A stretch of 45,463 bases of DNA from an uncultured Prevotellaceae bacterium (GCA_947307015.1 CAMZHV010000018.1:1-45463), one strand, 5' to 3'. Positions 1 through 9,162 are shown, counted from the stretch's first letter. Numbers and translations: made by a program. The notes: generated by a model not told the origin, from the letters alone.

Positions 1-2
1 AC

Positions 3-1712
3 GAGGCGGAATACGGTGGTGAGATGCTGTATATCAACAAAAGCAAGAAACACCCGATGTGGGCGATGGAGTATAGTCGCGATGAGGGCTTGCGAAAGTA
101 CTGGAACGAGTGGAGCTATCCTTATCATAAGGAAGGCGACGGCCCGTTGTATCGTGGGAAGCCCGCTACGGAATATAACCATAACATGGACCAGTTCGCC
201 ATCGAGATGGTGCGCCGCTGGTACGACTACTGGCGTGAGCGACCCGGCACGGGCACCCGTGTGTCGTCGGGAGGTGTGAAGATTGTTTTCTCCGACACGA
301 ACACCCATCATCGCGGCGAGTCCAACTACCGCACCAGCGGTGTCGTCGATGCCATGCGCATCCCCAAAGACGCTTTCTTCGTGCATCAGGTGATGTGGAA
401 TGGATGGGTGGAACCGGAAGAGGCAAAAACATATATCATTGGGCACTGGAACCTCCCCTCCAGCCCCTCTACAATTGGCGAGGGGGGATCTGCTGTCAGC
501 AGAAGTGATTTGTCTCCCCTCCCTAACAGGGGAGGAGGCAGGGGAGGGGCTGTCCCTGTCTATGTCGTTTCCACTGGCGACGAGGTAGAGTTGTTCCTCA
601 ATGGGCGTTCACTCGGCAAGGGCAGGCAGAACTATCGTTATCTCTACACCTTTGATAATGTGCCTTATGAGCCTGGAACGCTGGAAGCTGTAGCCTCCGA
701 TGGTAGTCGCTACAAGTTGGAGACTGTGGGTGAGCCTGCAGAGTTGAAACTCACAGCTATCGAGAATCCTGAAGGCACAAAGGCCGACGGGGCAGACATG
801 GTGCTGTTCCAGATAGAGGTCGTTGACAAACAAGGCCGCCGTTGTCCGCTTGACAACCGCATGGTTCACTTCGAGCTCTCCGGCGAAGCTACATGGATTG
901 GCGGCATTGCCACCCGCAACAACCAGGCCCTCCAACGACCCGACGAGCACCGTCCTGAAGGTCTGCTGGATGCTGCTGCCACCAAGAATATCTCTGATAA
1001 CTATGTCGGCGCGATGTCTCTGCCTGTGGAGTGCGGAGTGAACCGCGTACTTGTACGCACGACCACCCAAGCAGGCGAGATTCATATCACTGCACATGCG
1101 GAGGGCTTGCCGAAGGCGGAGATGAAAGTGAATAGTGAAAAAGTGAAAGCGGAAAATCTGCTGCCGCAATTAACGCTTAAAGGCCGACTTGATAGGGGGA
1201 GGACGCCTCTCACTCCTTCGTATGGAGAACAGGCTTGTGGCGTGAACATCATTTCAGCTACAGCTGGTTACGACAGCGACCACGCTTCCCGCAGCTTTGA
1301 TGACAACGAACTCTCGGAGTGGAAAAACGACGGACGCCTTTCCACCGCTTGGATTACCTACAAGCTGGAGCGTAAGGCTGTCATTGACGACATCTGCCTC
1401 AAGCTTACAGGCTGGCGCCTTCGCTGCTATCCGTTAGAGATCTATGCCGGCAAACAGCTTATATGGAGTGGCGAGACGGAACGGAGTCTCGGCTATGTCC
1501 ATCTGACACCCACCCGACGTATCAGGACCAACGAGATAACGATTCGTCTGAAAGGTGCTGGCAAGGATGAAGATGCTTTTGGCGGCATCGTGGAAGTGAC
1601 CGAACCCGCTGCAGGTGAACTCGACCTCTTCAAAGCCCCGAATGGCGGCGAGACCAAGAACGAGCTCCGCATCGTAGAGATAGAGCTATTGGAAACGCTA
1701 CGGCAAAAATAA
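3..1712 (+). CDS. Glycoside hydrolase family 2 beta-galactosidase-like protein, 3' part
   Basis: The reading frame is open to the left edge (first full codon at 3), so this is the C-terminal part of a larger enzyme. Visible first is the end of a GH2 catalytic barrel (W-A-M-E-Y-S and H-N-M-D-Q-F segments). Next comes a DUF4982/GH2 C-terminal type beta-sandwich (V-E-L-F-L-N-G-R-S-L-G-K), then an Ig-like domain (S-G-E-A-T-W-I-G-G-I-A), and finally a discoidin/F5-8C-like domain (about 1250-1700; S-A-T-A-G-Y-D-S-D-H-A-S). GH2 enzymes of this build are usually periplasmic beta-galactosidases acting on plant or host glycans; the substrate cannot be read here. A two-armed GC-rich repeat at 451-553 adds about 34 residues in frame between the barrel end and the sandwich. 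No polysaccharide-utilisation partner genes lie downstream. Family assignment is firm; substrate is not. Confidence 0.85.
   Translation, partial: EAEYGGEMLYINKSKKHPMWAMEYSRDEGLRKYWNEWSYPYHKEGDGPLYRGKPATEYNHNMDQFAIEMVRRWYDYWRERPGTGTRVSSGGVKIVFSDTNTHHRGESNYRTSGVVDAMRIPKDAFFVHQVMWNGWVEPEEAKTYIIGHWNLPSSPSTIGEGGSAVSRSDLSPLPNRGGGRGGAVPVYVVSTGDEVELFLNGRSLGKGRQNYRYLYTFDNVPYEPGTLEAVASDGSRYKLETVGEPAELKLTAIENPEGTKADGADMVLFQIEVVDKQGRRCPLDNRMVHFELSGEATWIGGIATRNNQALQRPDEHRPEGLLDAAATKNISDNYVGAMSLPVECGVNRVLVRTTTQAGEIHITAHAEGLPKAEMKVNSEKVKAENLLPQLTLKGRLDRGRTPLTPSYGEQACGVNIISATAGYDSDHASRSFDDNELSEWKNDGRLSTAWITYKLERKAVIDDICLKLTGWRLRCYPLEIYAGKQLIWSGETERSLGYVHLTPTRRIRTNEITIRLKGAGKDEDAFGGIVEVTEPAAGELDLFKAPNGGETKNELRIVEIELLETLRQK
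451..553. repeat. Two-armed GC-rich repeat inside the GH2 gene
   Basis: Left arm is about 451-487 (ACCTCCCCTCCAGCCCC...) and right arm about 512-553 (...GGCAGGGGAGGGGC). The right arm is roughly the reverse complement of the left. The short segment between contains a small hairpin (CTGCTGTCAGCAG). It is translated in frame as N-L-P-S-S-P-S-T-I-G-E-G-G-S and then S-P-L-P-N-R-G-G-G-R-G-G. This is the only copy outside the 33.5-44 kb region. Confidence 0.8.
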
Positions 1713-1827
1713 GGATGTTAAAGAAAACTATGTGAGGACACTTTTCGTTCAGTGTGAATTGCAGACAGAAGCTATATCAAGTGCATATACATACAAGGGA
1801 GAAAAAACATCATAAAGAAATAAAAAT

Positions 1828-3000
1828 ATGCAAGGAAACTTTTCTTACCACAATCCCACCAAACTGTATTTTGGTGATGAGTCTTTGAACTATCTCAAGG
1901 ACGAGTTGAAGAACTTCGGGCCTGTCGTGCTGCTAAACTACGGCAGCGGCAGTGTGAAACGCAATGGCATCTACGATCAGGTAATTGCCATTCTGAAAGA
2001 GGCTGGCAAGACCATCGTTGAGAACCCGGGTGTGATGAGCAACCCCACGCTTGAGAAGCTGCGCGAGGGCATCAAGATTGCCCGTGAGAATAATGTGGAC
2101 TGGATTCTCGCCCTCGGTGGCGGCAGCGTCTGCGACTACTCGAAGGCAGTGGCCGCCTCGGTGTTCTATGATGGCGACTACTGGGATAAGTTCTGGCTGA
2201 AGCAGGAACAGCCCGATGCCGACCAGAAGCTGTTGCCCGTGGGCTGCATCCTGACGATGGCGGGCACAGGTTCGGAGATGAATGCAGGCACGGTGATTAC
2301 CGATGCGGAGCACACGTTCAAGGTGGGCCACGTGTTCGACGACCGCCTGATGCCGAAGTTCTCCATCCTGAATCCGAAGTTCACGATGACCGTGCCCGAC
2401 AACCAGATGAAGGCGGGCATCTACGACATCATGAACCACATCATGGAGCAGTACTTCTCTGACTTCGACGACAACACCAGCGACTATATCTCTGAAGGAC
2501 TGATGCGCAGCCTTATTGTGGCATCGCGCACAGCCGTGAAGAATCCGCAGGACTATGAGGCTCGCTCGAACATTATGTGGACAGCGACGTGGGCACTCAA
2601 CACGCTCATTGGCCTCGGCAAGCGCGAGGACTGGATGGTACACATGATAGGTCACTCTGTCGGAGCTTGGACGCACGCCCCTCACGGCTACTGCCTCGCT
2701 GCCGTCTCAATGGCCTACTACCGTCGCGCCATGAAACCCGGTCTGGCCAAATTCGTACGCTTTGCCAAGAACGTTTGGGAAAATAAAGGCGAAGGAATGA
2801 CTGACGAGCAGATTGCCGAAGCTGGACTCGAAGCCCTGAAGAACTGGATGTTGGAGATAGGCCTACCGCTTACCATCAGTGAAATTGGTGCAACTGCCGA
2901 CATGATTCCTGGCATCACCGAGGGTACCATCTGCTATCCCGCAGGCTACCTTGATCTGAAGCCAGAGGATATCACGGAAATATTACAGGAGAGCATGTAA
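1828..3000 (+). CDS. Iron-containing alcohol dehydrogenase (butanol dehydrogenase/YqhD type)
   Basis: This is a 390-residue, full-length group III (Fe-dependent) NAD(P)H alcohol dehydrogenase, which interconverts aldehydes or ketones and alcohols in the cytoplasm. The N-terminal nucleotide-binding part has L-N-Y-G-S-G-S and the family glycine motif G-G-G-S at residues 97-100. Likely metal ligands are D200 and H204 (A-G-I-Y-D-I-M-N-H), then H276 (I-G-H-S) and H286 (A-P-H-G). It resembles BdhA/YqhD-like enzymes used for redox balancing or aldehyde detoxification; the physiological substrate cannot be read. It stands alone after the GH2 gene with a 115-bp gap and no recognisable TAnnTTTG box. 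A hairpin terminator follows at 3106-3139. Confidence 0.92.
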   Translation: MQGNFSYHNPTKLYFGDESLNYLKDELKNFGPVVLLNYGSGSVKRNGIYDQVIAILKEAGKTIVENPGVMSNPTLEKLREGIKIARENNVDWILALGGGSVCDYSKAVAASVFYDGDYWDKFWLKQEQPDADQKLLPVGCILTMAGTGSEMNAGTVITDAEHTFKVGHVFDDRLMPKFSILNPKFTMTVPDNQMKAGIYDIMNHIMEQYFSDFDDNTSDYISEGLMRSLIVASRTAVKNPQDYEARSNIMWTATWALNTLIGLGKREDWMVHMIGHSVGAWTHAPHGYCLAAVSMAYYRRAMKPGLAKFVRFAKNVWENKGEGMTDEQIAEAGLEALKNWMLEIGLPLTISEIGATADMIPGITEGTICYPAGYLDLKPEDITEILQESM

Positions 3001-3096
3001 ATGAAAGCGACCTATCCAGATGTAAACTGCAAGAAAGGGAAACTCCTGAACAGAGTAAGCAAGCAAGAGTTAGAAACTTGGGTAAAAGGATTGTAA
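3001..3096 (+). CDS. Possible 31-codon small ORF directly after the alcohol dehydrogenase
   Basis: An ATG begins at the base after the dehydrogenase stop (TAA ATG) and runs 31 codons to a TAA just before the terminator. The product is basic (M-K-A-T-Y-P-D-V-N-C-K-K-G-K, ending E-T-W-V-K-G-L). I recognise no family. The abutting arrangement would suit translational coupling, but an ORF this short can occur by chance, so it is a weak candidate. Confidence 0.2.
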   Translation: MKATYPDVNCKKGKLLNRVSKQELETWVKGL

Positions 3097-3105
3097 CAAA
3101 TGAAG

Positions 3106-3139
3106 CGTCCGTGTCACGAAAGAATGGCACGGACGTTTT
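3106..3139 (+). terminator. Rho-independent terminator after the alcohol dehydrogenase
   Basis: Perfect 8-bp stem CGTCCGTG (3106-3113) / CACGGACG (3128-3135) followed by TTTT and a T-rich tract. It lies between the plus-strand dehydrogenase and the converging minus-strand chimeric ORF. Confidence 0.8.
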
Positions 3140-3160
3140 GATAATTTTGCTTTTTATCAA

Positions 3161-4006
3161 CTATAATCCCCTTTCTGCCCAGTCGCTTCTATCTAGGTTT
3201 CTATACCCTATAGCTTCGGCGATATGTTGGCTCTGTACTTGCTCGCTTCCCTCTAAATCCGCTATGGTTCTTGCAACCTTCAAGATACGGCTGTAGGCAC
3301 GAGCGGATAATTTTAGTCTTTCCATTGCCATTCTCAACATGTCCAAGGAGGCTGCATCGGGCTCGGCAAACTGATGAAGCATCTTCTCGGTCATTTGGGC
3401 ATTACAATGAACACCATTAACACCTTGGAACCTTTGTTCTTGAATATTACGTGCTTTTATGACTCTTTCGCGGATTACTGACGAAGGTTCTCCGGGCTGC
3501 ATCTTACTTAGATCAGAAAAAGGGACAGCTGTTAGTTCGATTTGCAGGTCTATCTGTTCTATACTCAGCCCCGTGTATTTAGCAATAAGTATATTGCTCA
3601 TGCCATCTTTCTTCATTTCTTGGGCAATTACTAAAGCTCTTCTATTCTCTCCTTTTTGTTCTGCTGTATTCACGACGTTAGTCAGGTCGCGATAAACCTT
3701 AATGCTCTCTTCGTAGTCACGTGCGTCTTGCGGCGTGAAGCGGGCTATCTCTGCTTGCATCCCCACGATGAACTTCTCACCGCGCTCGTTCTCGCAATAC
3801 ACATCGAAGATGGCCTTGCGGTTGAGGTAACCGGAACCGAGCTGCTCGCTGTTGAGGTATGTGATGTCTTGAATCACCTCATGGCCATTGAACAGGGCAT
3901 TCAGGAAGCTGATGAGCAAATCCTTGTTCATCTCCGTCCCGAACAGCTTCTTAAAGCCGAAGTCGGTGTAGGGGTTGATATATCTTTCTTTGCCTTCGTA
4001 GAGCAT
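3161..4006 (-). pseudogene. Chimeric ORF: decayed PDDEXK_2/Rpn-family nuclease N-terminus fused to ComM-type ATPase C-terminus
   Basis: An uninterrupted 281-codon ORF built from two unrelated parts. Residues 1 to about 151 match the PDDEXK_2 (Rpn-like, transposase-associated) family: N-P-Y-T-D-F-G-F-K-K-L-F-G at the start, the nuclease core A-I-F-D-V-Y-C-E-N-E...F-I-V-G-M-Q at 66-84, and the typical tail K-Y-T-G-L-S-I-E-Q-I at 143-152. The segment between core and tail is much shorter than usual, so this half is internally deleted. From about residue 152 (D-L-Q-I-E-L-T-A-V-P-F) to the end it matches the C-terminus of ComM/YifB Mg-chelatase-like AAA proteins: R-E-R-V-I-K-A-R, L-S-A-R-A-Y-S-R-I-L-K-V-A-R-T-I-A-D-L and H-I-A-E-A-I-G-Y-R. 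Walker A and B of ComM are absent. The join is near base 3550. Both halves are probably non-functional in their original roles; a new fused protein is possible. Confidence 0.8.
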
Positions 4007-4100
4007 AGTGCTTCGTTGATCATTGATAAGATTTGATTGGGCACTTTCGCTAAGGTTTATATCACCATCTTATCATGGTGATTCCTTGCCCTTTCGGGTG

Positions 4101-4108
4101 CAAAAGTA
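4101..4108 (-). promoter_or_regulatory. Candidate -7 box upstream of the chimeric ORF
   Basis: Read on the minus strand it is TACTTTTG, matching the Bacteroidales -7 consensus TAnnTTTG. It lies about 95 bp upstream of the ATG at 4006. No well-spaced -33 TTTG was found, so support is moderate. Confidence 0.45.
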
Positions 4109-4296
4109 GCAAAGATTTCAATTTCGCGCCAAAAGAATCGACATTTATTTGAGAAAAAGCCTCGCCGAGGATGGCGGGGAGGCTGTATAACAAGAATCTA
4201 AGCGGACGCTCTTATTCTTATGTCCTTATGATTAGTCATGACGTGCGTTAAAAGTAATGAAATAGTATGGATTTTGGCACACGAAAAGATAAGCAA

Positions 4297-4329
4297 ACGA
4301 CCTACCCTTGATGAGAGGATAGGTCGTTG
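4297..4329 (-). terminator. Terminator of the C10 peptidase gene
   Basis: Perfect 9-bp stem AACGACCTA (4297-4305) / TAGGTCGTT (4321-4329). On the minus strand it is followed by a T-rich tract (TTGCTTATCTTTT) and lies 21 bp past the stop codon of the peptidase gene. Confidence 0.75.
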
Positions 4330-4349
4330 GCTGGTGTTAGGAGGGGATG

Positions 4350-7300
4350 TTATTTCACGACTTTCTTGCCACCGTCGATGTAGACGCCGCGCTGCTGCGG
4401 GGTAGTGATGCGACGGCCAGAGAGGTCGTAATAGGTGTGGCGCTGTGCGTCGGCGTTGACTCTACCGATGCCGACGGGGTCGACGATGGTGAGGACACCG
4501 TTGACGTAGGTGAACTCGTAGTTCTGCGCCTCGGCACCGCTGACGACGATGGGATACTCACCGCCCGGGCTGTCGATGGTGGCCTCGCAGGTCACCGTGG
4601 GCTGCTGCGTGAGGACGTCCTCGATCTTCTCGCGATTGCGGAGCGTAGAGTAGGTGATCTCAAACTCGGGGTTGGGTTCGTTGATGTTGCGGGAGTAGGA
4701 CTTGGCGGTCACGGTGACGGGTGAACGCTCGACGGTGAGCGTGCCGTCGACGCACTGGAGGCCTGTGCTGGTGACTGAGCCGGCTGTGATCGCAACGGGA
4801 TAGGTGCCAACAGGCGTCAAGGGATCAATGTCGGTCGATAAAGCGGGTTCGCCATTGATGGGTGCGCCCGTAACGGCGTAGGTCAGGTGAACGGTGGTGC
4901 GACCATACTGTCGGCTGGCATCGTCGGCCGTGACGGTAGGCGTGCCCGTGTACTCGAGAATGTTATAGGAGCCCCAAACCTCGTCTGCCTTGTAGGAATC
5001 GATGAGGGATGCCGGAACGAAGACGGTGAGGTTGCGTGCAGGGAGTCCTGAGTTGTCGGTGGCGACCACCTGCGAGGGATTGAGCAGGGCAATGTATTTG
5101 AGGCTGGAGCATCCGGAGAAGGCGCTGGTGCCAATTCGTAAAACACTCTCGGGCAGCACAACGTCGACGAGTACGGTGTTGGAGCGGAAGGCCTCAGCAG
5201 GTACCTCGCTGATGCCTGTGAAGAAGCGCAGTCCTTCGAGGCTCTTGAGGCCGGAGATGGTGCGGAAAGTGGTGCCGATGTCGGTGACGGCCGCAGCTTC
5301 CTCGTAACTCACTTCACCATCCTCATTGTCGTCCCATGCGAAGACGCTCTGACGCTTGGCAATGTCGTCGCAGAAGGTGACGTAGTGAAGCTTGTCGCGG
5401 AGGGATACGATGGCATCCTTGATCTGCTGCTCGGTGCTGCTGAAGTCATCGTAGACAGCCTGCTCAGCGCTGGCGTCCACCTCGCTGCCTTCAGCGGCTT
5501 TGAGGAGCGAGCGGAGCTGCTCGGTGAGATTGAAGAAAGCGGAAGCTGCATTGACATCATCAACGCTGATGAATGCCCACTGGCACGATTCAGGACTGTC
5601 GGCATAGCTGATGTCCCAGTAGAGGCCATACGTGGGTTCCTCGGTATCGACGGCAGCCGTGATGTGCCGGAGGAATGTTCCGAGGTATTCGCCGTCAACG
5701 TAGGTTGCATCATTATGGGGCGTCTGGAAAGTATAGATATTCGTCTTGCCTTCGACAGGCTTCACGCTCCAGTGTGCCTTGGCCGACTGTGTGCCGTCGA
5801 CAAAGCATGTCTTGACACCCTGGCCAACCTTGCTGTCGGTGTCGGTGCGGAAAAGTATCTTCTTATCGCTGCTGCCCGTCTCCTCGGAGTAGAGGTAGTA
5901 GACGCCATCAGCCATACTGCTGGTGCGGCGAACCTGGTAAACCATACCATTAGAAGCCACCACAGCCTGAGTGCCATAAGCCTCACCCCTGTTGATATAA
6001 CGTCTCAAGCCGAGGTTGTAGACGTACACATTTTTGTTCAAAGCGAGGTCCGTAAATTCAGGCGTCTGCAGAGAGCGCATCTCGCGAATTTCGCCGAAGT
6101 CCTTCCATTCGTCAGCTGCAGCATAGAGATCGCGGGAGCCATAAGGCACATAGAGCACCGCATCGGCTTTCTTGACGTTATAGAAAACTCTGCTGTTCAG
6201 CGTGATCGTTGCAGGATCAGCGACGGGGAGGTAGACTTCCTTCAATGAGATACAGCCGTAGAAAGCGCGCTCGCTGATGAGTTCGAGACTCGACGGCAGG
6301 ACAACCTTTTCCAACTTGGAGCAACCGTTGAAAGCTGCGGCGCCGATACTGACGATGCTGTTTGGCAACGTAGCTTCGAGGACCTTATTGCAACCTGAGA
6401 AGCAGTCCTTGTCGATGGCGCTCAGTTTGGTGAAATACTTGAGGTCGTCGAGTGTCGTGATCACTTTGTTACCTTTGAAGAGCGTTCCGAAGCTGCGGTT
6501 GGTCGCGGCCTCTGTGTAACTGATCTCCTTGTTTCCATCGTTGTCGAAGTTGCCTTCTAAGATGAGCTCACGGAAGGCTTCCTCCTGGAAGTTGATGAAA
6601 TTGAGCTTGCTGCGCAAGCGGCGGCAGGCTTTCTGAACATCTTCAAGCGAACTGTTGAAATTGTCGTACACAGCTTGCTCGCGCGTCACGTCGACACGCT
6701 TGGAGGTGCCTATATCAAGGAGGTTCTTGAGCTGCGAAGTGAAGGTGTTGAGCAGTTCGGCATCGCCATTGTAAGGAACAAGCATCCACTGGCAGTTCAG
6801 GGGATTGGTGTCATACGATACATCACTATATATGCCATAGGTGGGCGAGGCTGCGTTGCTGGCATGATCGAGCTGCACACCCAGATACTCGCCATCGACA
6901 TAACCTATTTGGGAACTGGGAACCTGAATGGTGTAGATGCTATTCTGCCCTTCGGCAAGGGTGACTGTCCACCAAGCGGGACGCCCACTGGCCGTGAGCT
7001 TGGATGAAGGACCATCGACAAAGCAGGCGTTGACGCCGCTGCCGACGGTGCCATCGGTGTTACTGCGGAAGAGTATCTTATTCTCATTGGGTGAATCGTC
7101 GGAGTAGAGGTAGTAGACGTCATCACCCATAGCTGTCGTCTGACGGAACTCGAAGCGCATGGGCTGCTCGGTGTCTGCGACGACACCTTGTGTGCCGTAG
7201 GCCTCGCCGTGCGTGAGGTAATAACCTGTTCCTACATTATATATATAGTACTTCTTCTTGACTTCCAGATTGGCGAACTTACCTCCAGCAAGGGTACGCA

Positions 7301-9110
7301 TCTCATAAATGGTGCCGAAGTCTTTCCATTGGTCGGCACTACGGAAGAAGTCGCCAGTGCCCTGCTGCACGTTGAGCGTGGCGCTACCAAGGCTGACACC
7401 CTCGAAGACGTTGGCGCCCAGCTCGATGTTTTGCGGCGTCACACTACGCACGGTGAATGAGGTGAGTTTGGTGCAGCCCGCGAAGGCTCCGTCGCCAATG
7501 CGCTGCACGCAAATGGGGAGTGCGATATTCTTGATGGCAGCACATCCGTCGAAGGTATGGGCCTCGATAGCACGGAGACTCAGCGGTAATTCCAAATCGG
7601 GTAGCAAGCGACATCCTTGGAAGGCGCCTTCGCCGATGGTGGTGATACCCTCAGGCAGCACAAAGGTCTTCAGCTTGGAACAGCCAGAGAAAGCGTTCGC
7701 ACCGATGACCTTGAGGTTGCGCGGCAATTTGACAGCCGTCAAGCTGGTGCAGCCTTTGAAAGCCTCCTCGTCTATCGATGTCAAACCCGTGAAATAGTAC
7801 AACTCATTGAAGGTGCTAATCGCCTGTCCCTTGAAAACATCACCAAGATTGGTGACAGCTGCGGCCTCACCGTAGGTGAAAGTGCCGTCGCTATTGCTGT
7901 CCCAGTTAGCAATACAAATCTTCTTGACGGCTGCATTATTGATCTTCAATGCCTTGGAAGAGAAATCCGCAGGCTCGCAGTTGTAGATAGCTTCCTGGCC
8001 TTCGGAATAGCCGCCGCTGGAACCGCCGATGCCTTGTGAACCTGGCTTCATCTTGTTCAGCGCATAGTAGCCATCGGGGCCACCTCCACCCCAACCCCAG
8101 TTGATGTGGAAGCAACCGTCCTTATAACCGTCGCCCACGAAGGCGTGTCCGCCATCCTCATTGGAACCGCTGAGATAGAACGGGCGTCCCTGCTTCAGCT
8201 CATTATACAGCAGGGCATCCCAAGAGTCCTCGGAATAGTTGCCAGAATAGGCATATTGCGCAGCCGATCCATAGCCAAAGTATTTGTTGAAAGCATCAGA
8301 GACGCGATACGAATAAGCTCCAGAGCTACTGTTGGTATAGCCCATCTCGACAGATACGCCGCAATAACGCATGAGCTGCGCAACAGCTTTTTTCTGAACG
8401 GCGGTGCTACTGCTGCCGTAGGTGTCGGTCATGTTATCCCAATCAATGGGCGAGCCGGCAGGCACGCCGTCGACGGTCATCGTTCCATAGTCTTCGTTGT
8501 ACAAGGTATAGCTTGGGATATTAGCCTGAATTTCGGTGACTGACTTCTCGCGCTGATAGTAGAGCACCTGCGCCATGGCCGTAGCGACGCATCCCGTGAC
8601 AGAGCGTCCGAGTCCGAAATAGTTTGGACATTCCTGATTGTAGGGGTCGCCTTGGTTCCACTTTGTCGTCACCATAGGCTCGATAGGATCATGCATAGGG
8701 ACTTTCTTGGGTGCTGCGTTAGGCGTGCGCTGAAGGTAGGCAACATAGTCGGCATGTTCGTCGAGCCAGTAGCGCATATTGCAGGGGAGGTTCTCGTAGT
8801 CAAACTCGCCTTTGTCGGTGTAGCCCAACACACCGTCAATCTTGTCGTCGCCAGCCACAATGACGAAGCCCTCACCCTCGCCGCGGCTGAAGACATAATA
8901 GAGCTCGGTGGTCGTCGGCGAAGCGATGCGCTTATGTGACGGAGCTAACTTGCGGGTGTTAGTGATGGGCGACAGGCGGCGGCTGCCCGGCTTATCCTGC
9001 AGATAGCGTTCAGCCTTCTGTTGAGCTTGTTCACGCGTGATGGGGTCAGCCTGCACAGCCATTGCTACGGCGAAGCAGACAGTCCAAAGCAAAAAGATTC
9101 TCTTGTTCAT
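4350..9110 (-). CDS. Secreted C10 (streptopain-like) cysteine peptidase with BspA-type LRR and MBG domains
   Basis: A 1586-residue secreted protein. Residues 1-21 form a signal peptide. The propeptide is at about 22-145 (E-Q-A-Q-Q-K-A-E-R-Y-L; F-V-I-V-A-G-D-D). The C10 catalytic domain spans about 150-380, with catalytic Cys174 in T-G-C-V-A-T-A-M-A-Q and His322 in G-G-H-A-F-V-G-D-G, then I-N-W-G-W-G-G. Three downstream modules each begin with an EF-hand/dockerin-like acidic loop (D-S-N-S-D-G, D-N-D-G-N-K-E, D-D-N-E-D-G-E) followed by BspA/LRR_5 repeats (A-F-x-G-C-x-x-L), at about 395, 855 and 1265. Between them are paired beta-rich segments (K-Y-Y-I-Y-N-V-G-T-G-Y-Y and N-K-N-V-Y-V-Y-N-L-G). 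MBG-type sandwiches lie at about 1393-1547. The C-terminus Y-Y-D-L-S-G-R-R...G-V-Y-I-D-G-G-K-K-V-V-K resembles a type IX secretion tail. Likely role: surface or secreted proteolysis and adhesion; the substrate is unknown. Confidence 0.9.
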   Translation of the reverse strand: MNKRIFLLWTVCFAVAMAVQADPITREQAQQKAERYLQDKPGSRRLSPITNTRKLAPSHKRIASPTTTELYYVFSRGEGEGFVIVAGDDKIDGVLGYTDKGEFDYENLPCNMRYWLDEHADYVAYLQRTPNAAPKKVPMHDPIEPMVTTKWNQGDPYNQECPNYFGLGRSVTGCVATAMAQVLYYQREKSVTEIQANIPSYTLYNEDYGTMTVDGVPAGSPIDWDNMTDTYGSSSTAVQKKAVAQLMRYCGVSVEMGYTNSSSGAYSYRVSDAFNKYFGYGSAAQYAYSGNYSEDSWDALLYNELKQGRPFYLSGSNEDGGHAFVGDGYKDGCFHINWGWGGGGPDGYYALNKMKPGSQGIGGSSGGYSEGQEAIYNCEPADFSSKALKINNAAVKKICIANWDSNSDGTFTYGEAAAVTNLGDVFKGQAISTFNELYYFTGLTSIDEEAFKGCTSLTAVKLPRNLKVIGANAFSGCSKLKTFVLPEGITTIGEGAFQGCRLLPDLELPLSLRAIEAHTFDGCAAIKNIALPICVQRIGDGAFAGCTKLTSFTVRSVTPQNIELGANVFEGVSLGSATLNVQQGTGDFFRSADQWKDFGTIYEMRTLAGGKFANLEVKKKYYIYNVGTGYYLTHGEAYGTQGVVADTEQPMRFEFRQTTAMGDDVYYLYSDDSPNENKILFRSNTDGTVGSGVNACFVDGPSSKLTASGRPAWWTVTLAEGQNSIYTIQVPSSQIGYVDGEYLGVQLDHASNAASPTYGIYSDVSYDTNPLNCQWMLVPYNGDAELLNTFTSQLKNLLDIGTSKRVDVTREQAVYDNFNSSLEDVQKACRRLRSKLNFINFQEEAFRELILEGNFDNDGNKEISYTEAATNRSFGTLFKGNKVITTLDDLKYFTKLSAIDKDCFSGCNKVLEATLPNSIVSIGAAAFNGCSKLEKVVLPSSLELISERAFYGCISLKEVYLPVADPATITLNSRVFYNVKKADAVLYVPYGSRDLYAAADEWKDFGEIREMRSLQTPEFTDLALNKNVYVYNLGLRRYINRGEAYGTQAVVASNGMVYQVRRTSSMADGVYYLYSEETGSSDKKILFRTDTDSKVGQGVKTCFVDGTQSAKAHWSVKPVEGKTNIYTFQTPHNDATYVDGEYLGTFLRHITAAVDTEEPTYGLYWDISYADSPESCQWAFISVDDVNAASAFFNLTEQLRSLLKAAEGSEVDASAEQAVYDDFSSTEQQIKDAIVSLRDKLHYVTFCDDIAKRQSVFAWDDNEDGEVSYEEAAAVTDIGTTFRTISGLKSLEGLRFFTGISEVPAEAFRSNTVLVDVVLPESVLRIGTSAFSGCSSLKYIALLNPSQVVATDNSGLPARNLTVFVPASLIDSYKADEVWGSYNILEYTGTPTVTADDASRQYGRTTVHLTYAVTGAPINGEPALSTDIDPLTPVGTYPVAITAGSVTSTGLQCVDGTLTVERSPVTVTAKSYSRNINEPNPEFEITYSTLRNREKIEDVLTQQPTVTCEATIDSPGGEYPIVVSGAEAQNYEFTYVNGVLTIVDPVGIGRVNADAQRHTYYDLSGRRITTPQQRGVYIDGGKKVVK

Positions 9111-9146
9111 GAGTATAAATGATAGTGTTAGTTAGTTCTTGCGCCG

Positions 9147-9154
9147 CAAAGATA
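9147..9154 (-). promoter_or_regulatory. -7 box of the C10 peptidase gene
   Basis: The minus strand reads TATCTTTG, an exact TAnnTTTG match 36 bp upstream of the ATG at 9110. No -33 TTTG at the usual 19-21 bp spacing is seen. Confidence 0.6.
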
Positions 9155-9162
9155 AGGATAAA

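Larger units (their letters stand above)
4007..4349. other. Intergenic region between the chimeric ORF and the C10 peptidase gene
   Basis: No gene seen. It holds an 8-bp hairpin ATCACCAT (4061-4068) / ATGGTGAT (4075-4082), a minus-strand -7-like box at 4101-4108, an imperfect GC-rich hairpin around 4156-4180 (GCCTCGCC...GGCGGGGAGGC), and the peptidase terminator at 4297-4329. No recognisable N-terminal ComM coding sequence remains here. Confidence 0.6.

Noticed and set aside
1165..1235. A further repeat arm in the GH2 gene around R-T-P-L-T-P-S-Y-G
   Set aside because: The peptide resembles arm products, but the DNA has no hairpin or arm end, and a similar string appears native in GH2 relatives as I recall them.
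5385..6248. Plus-strand ORF of 287 codons opposite the C10 peptidase gene
   Set aside because: It lies wholly within the peptidase coding frame on the other strand and shows no domain; antisense ORFs are common in GC-rich Bacteroidales genes.
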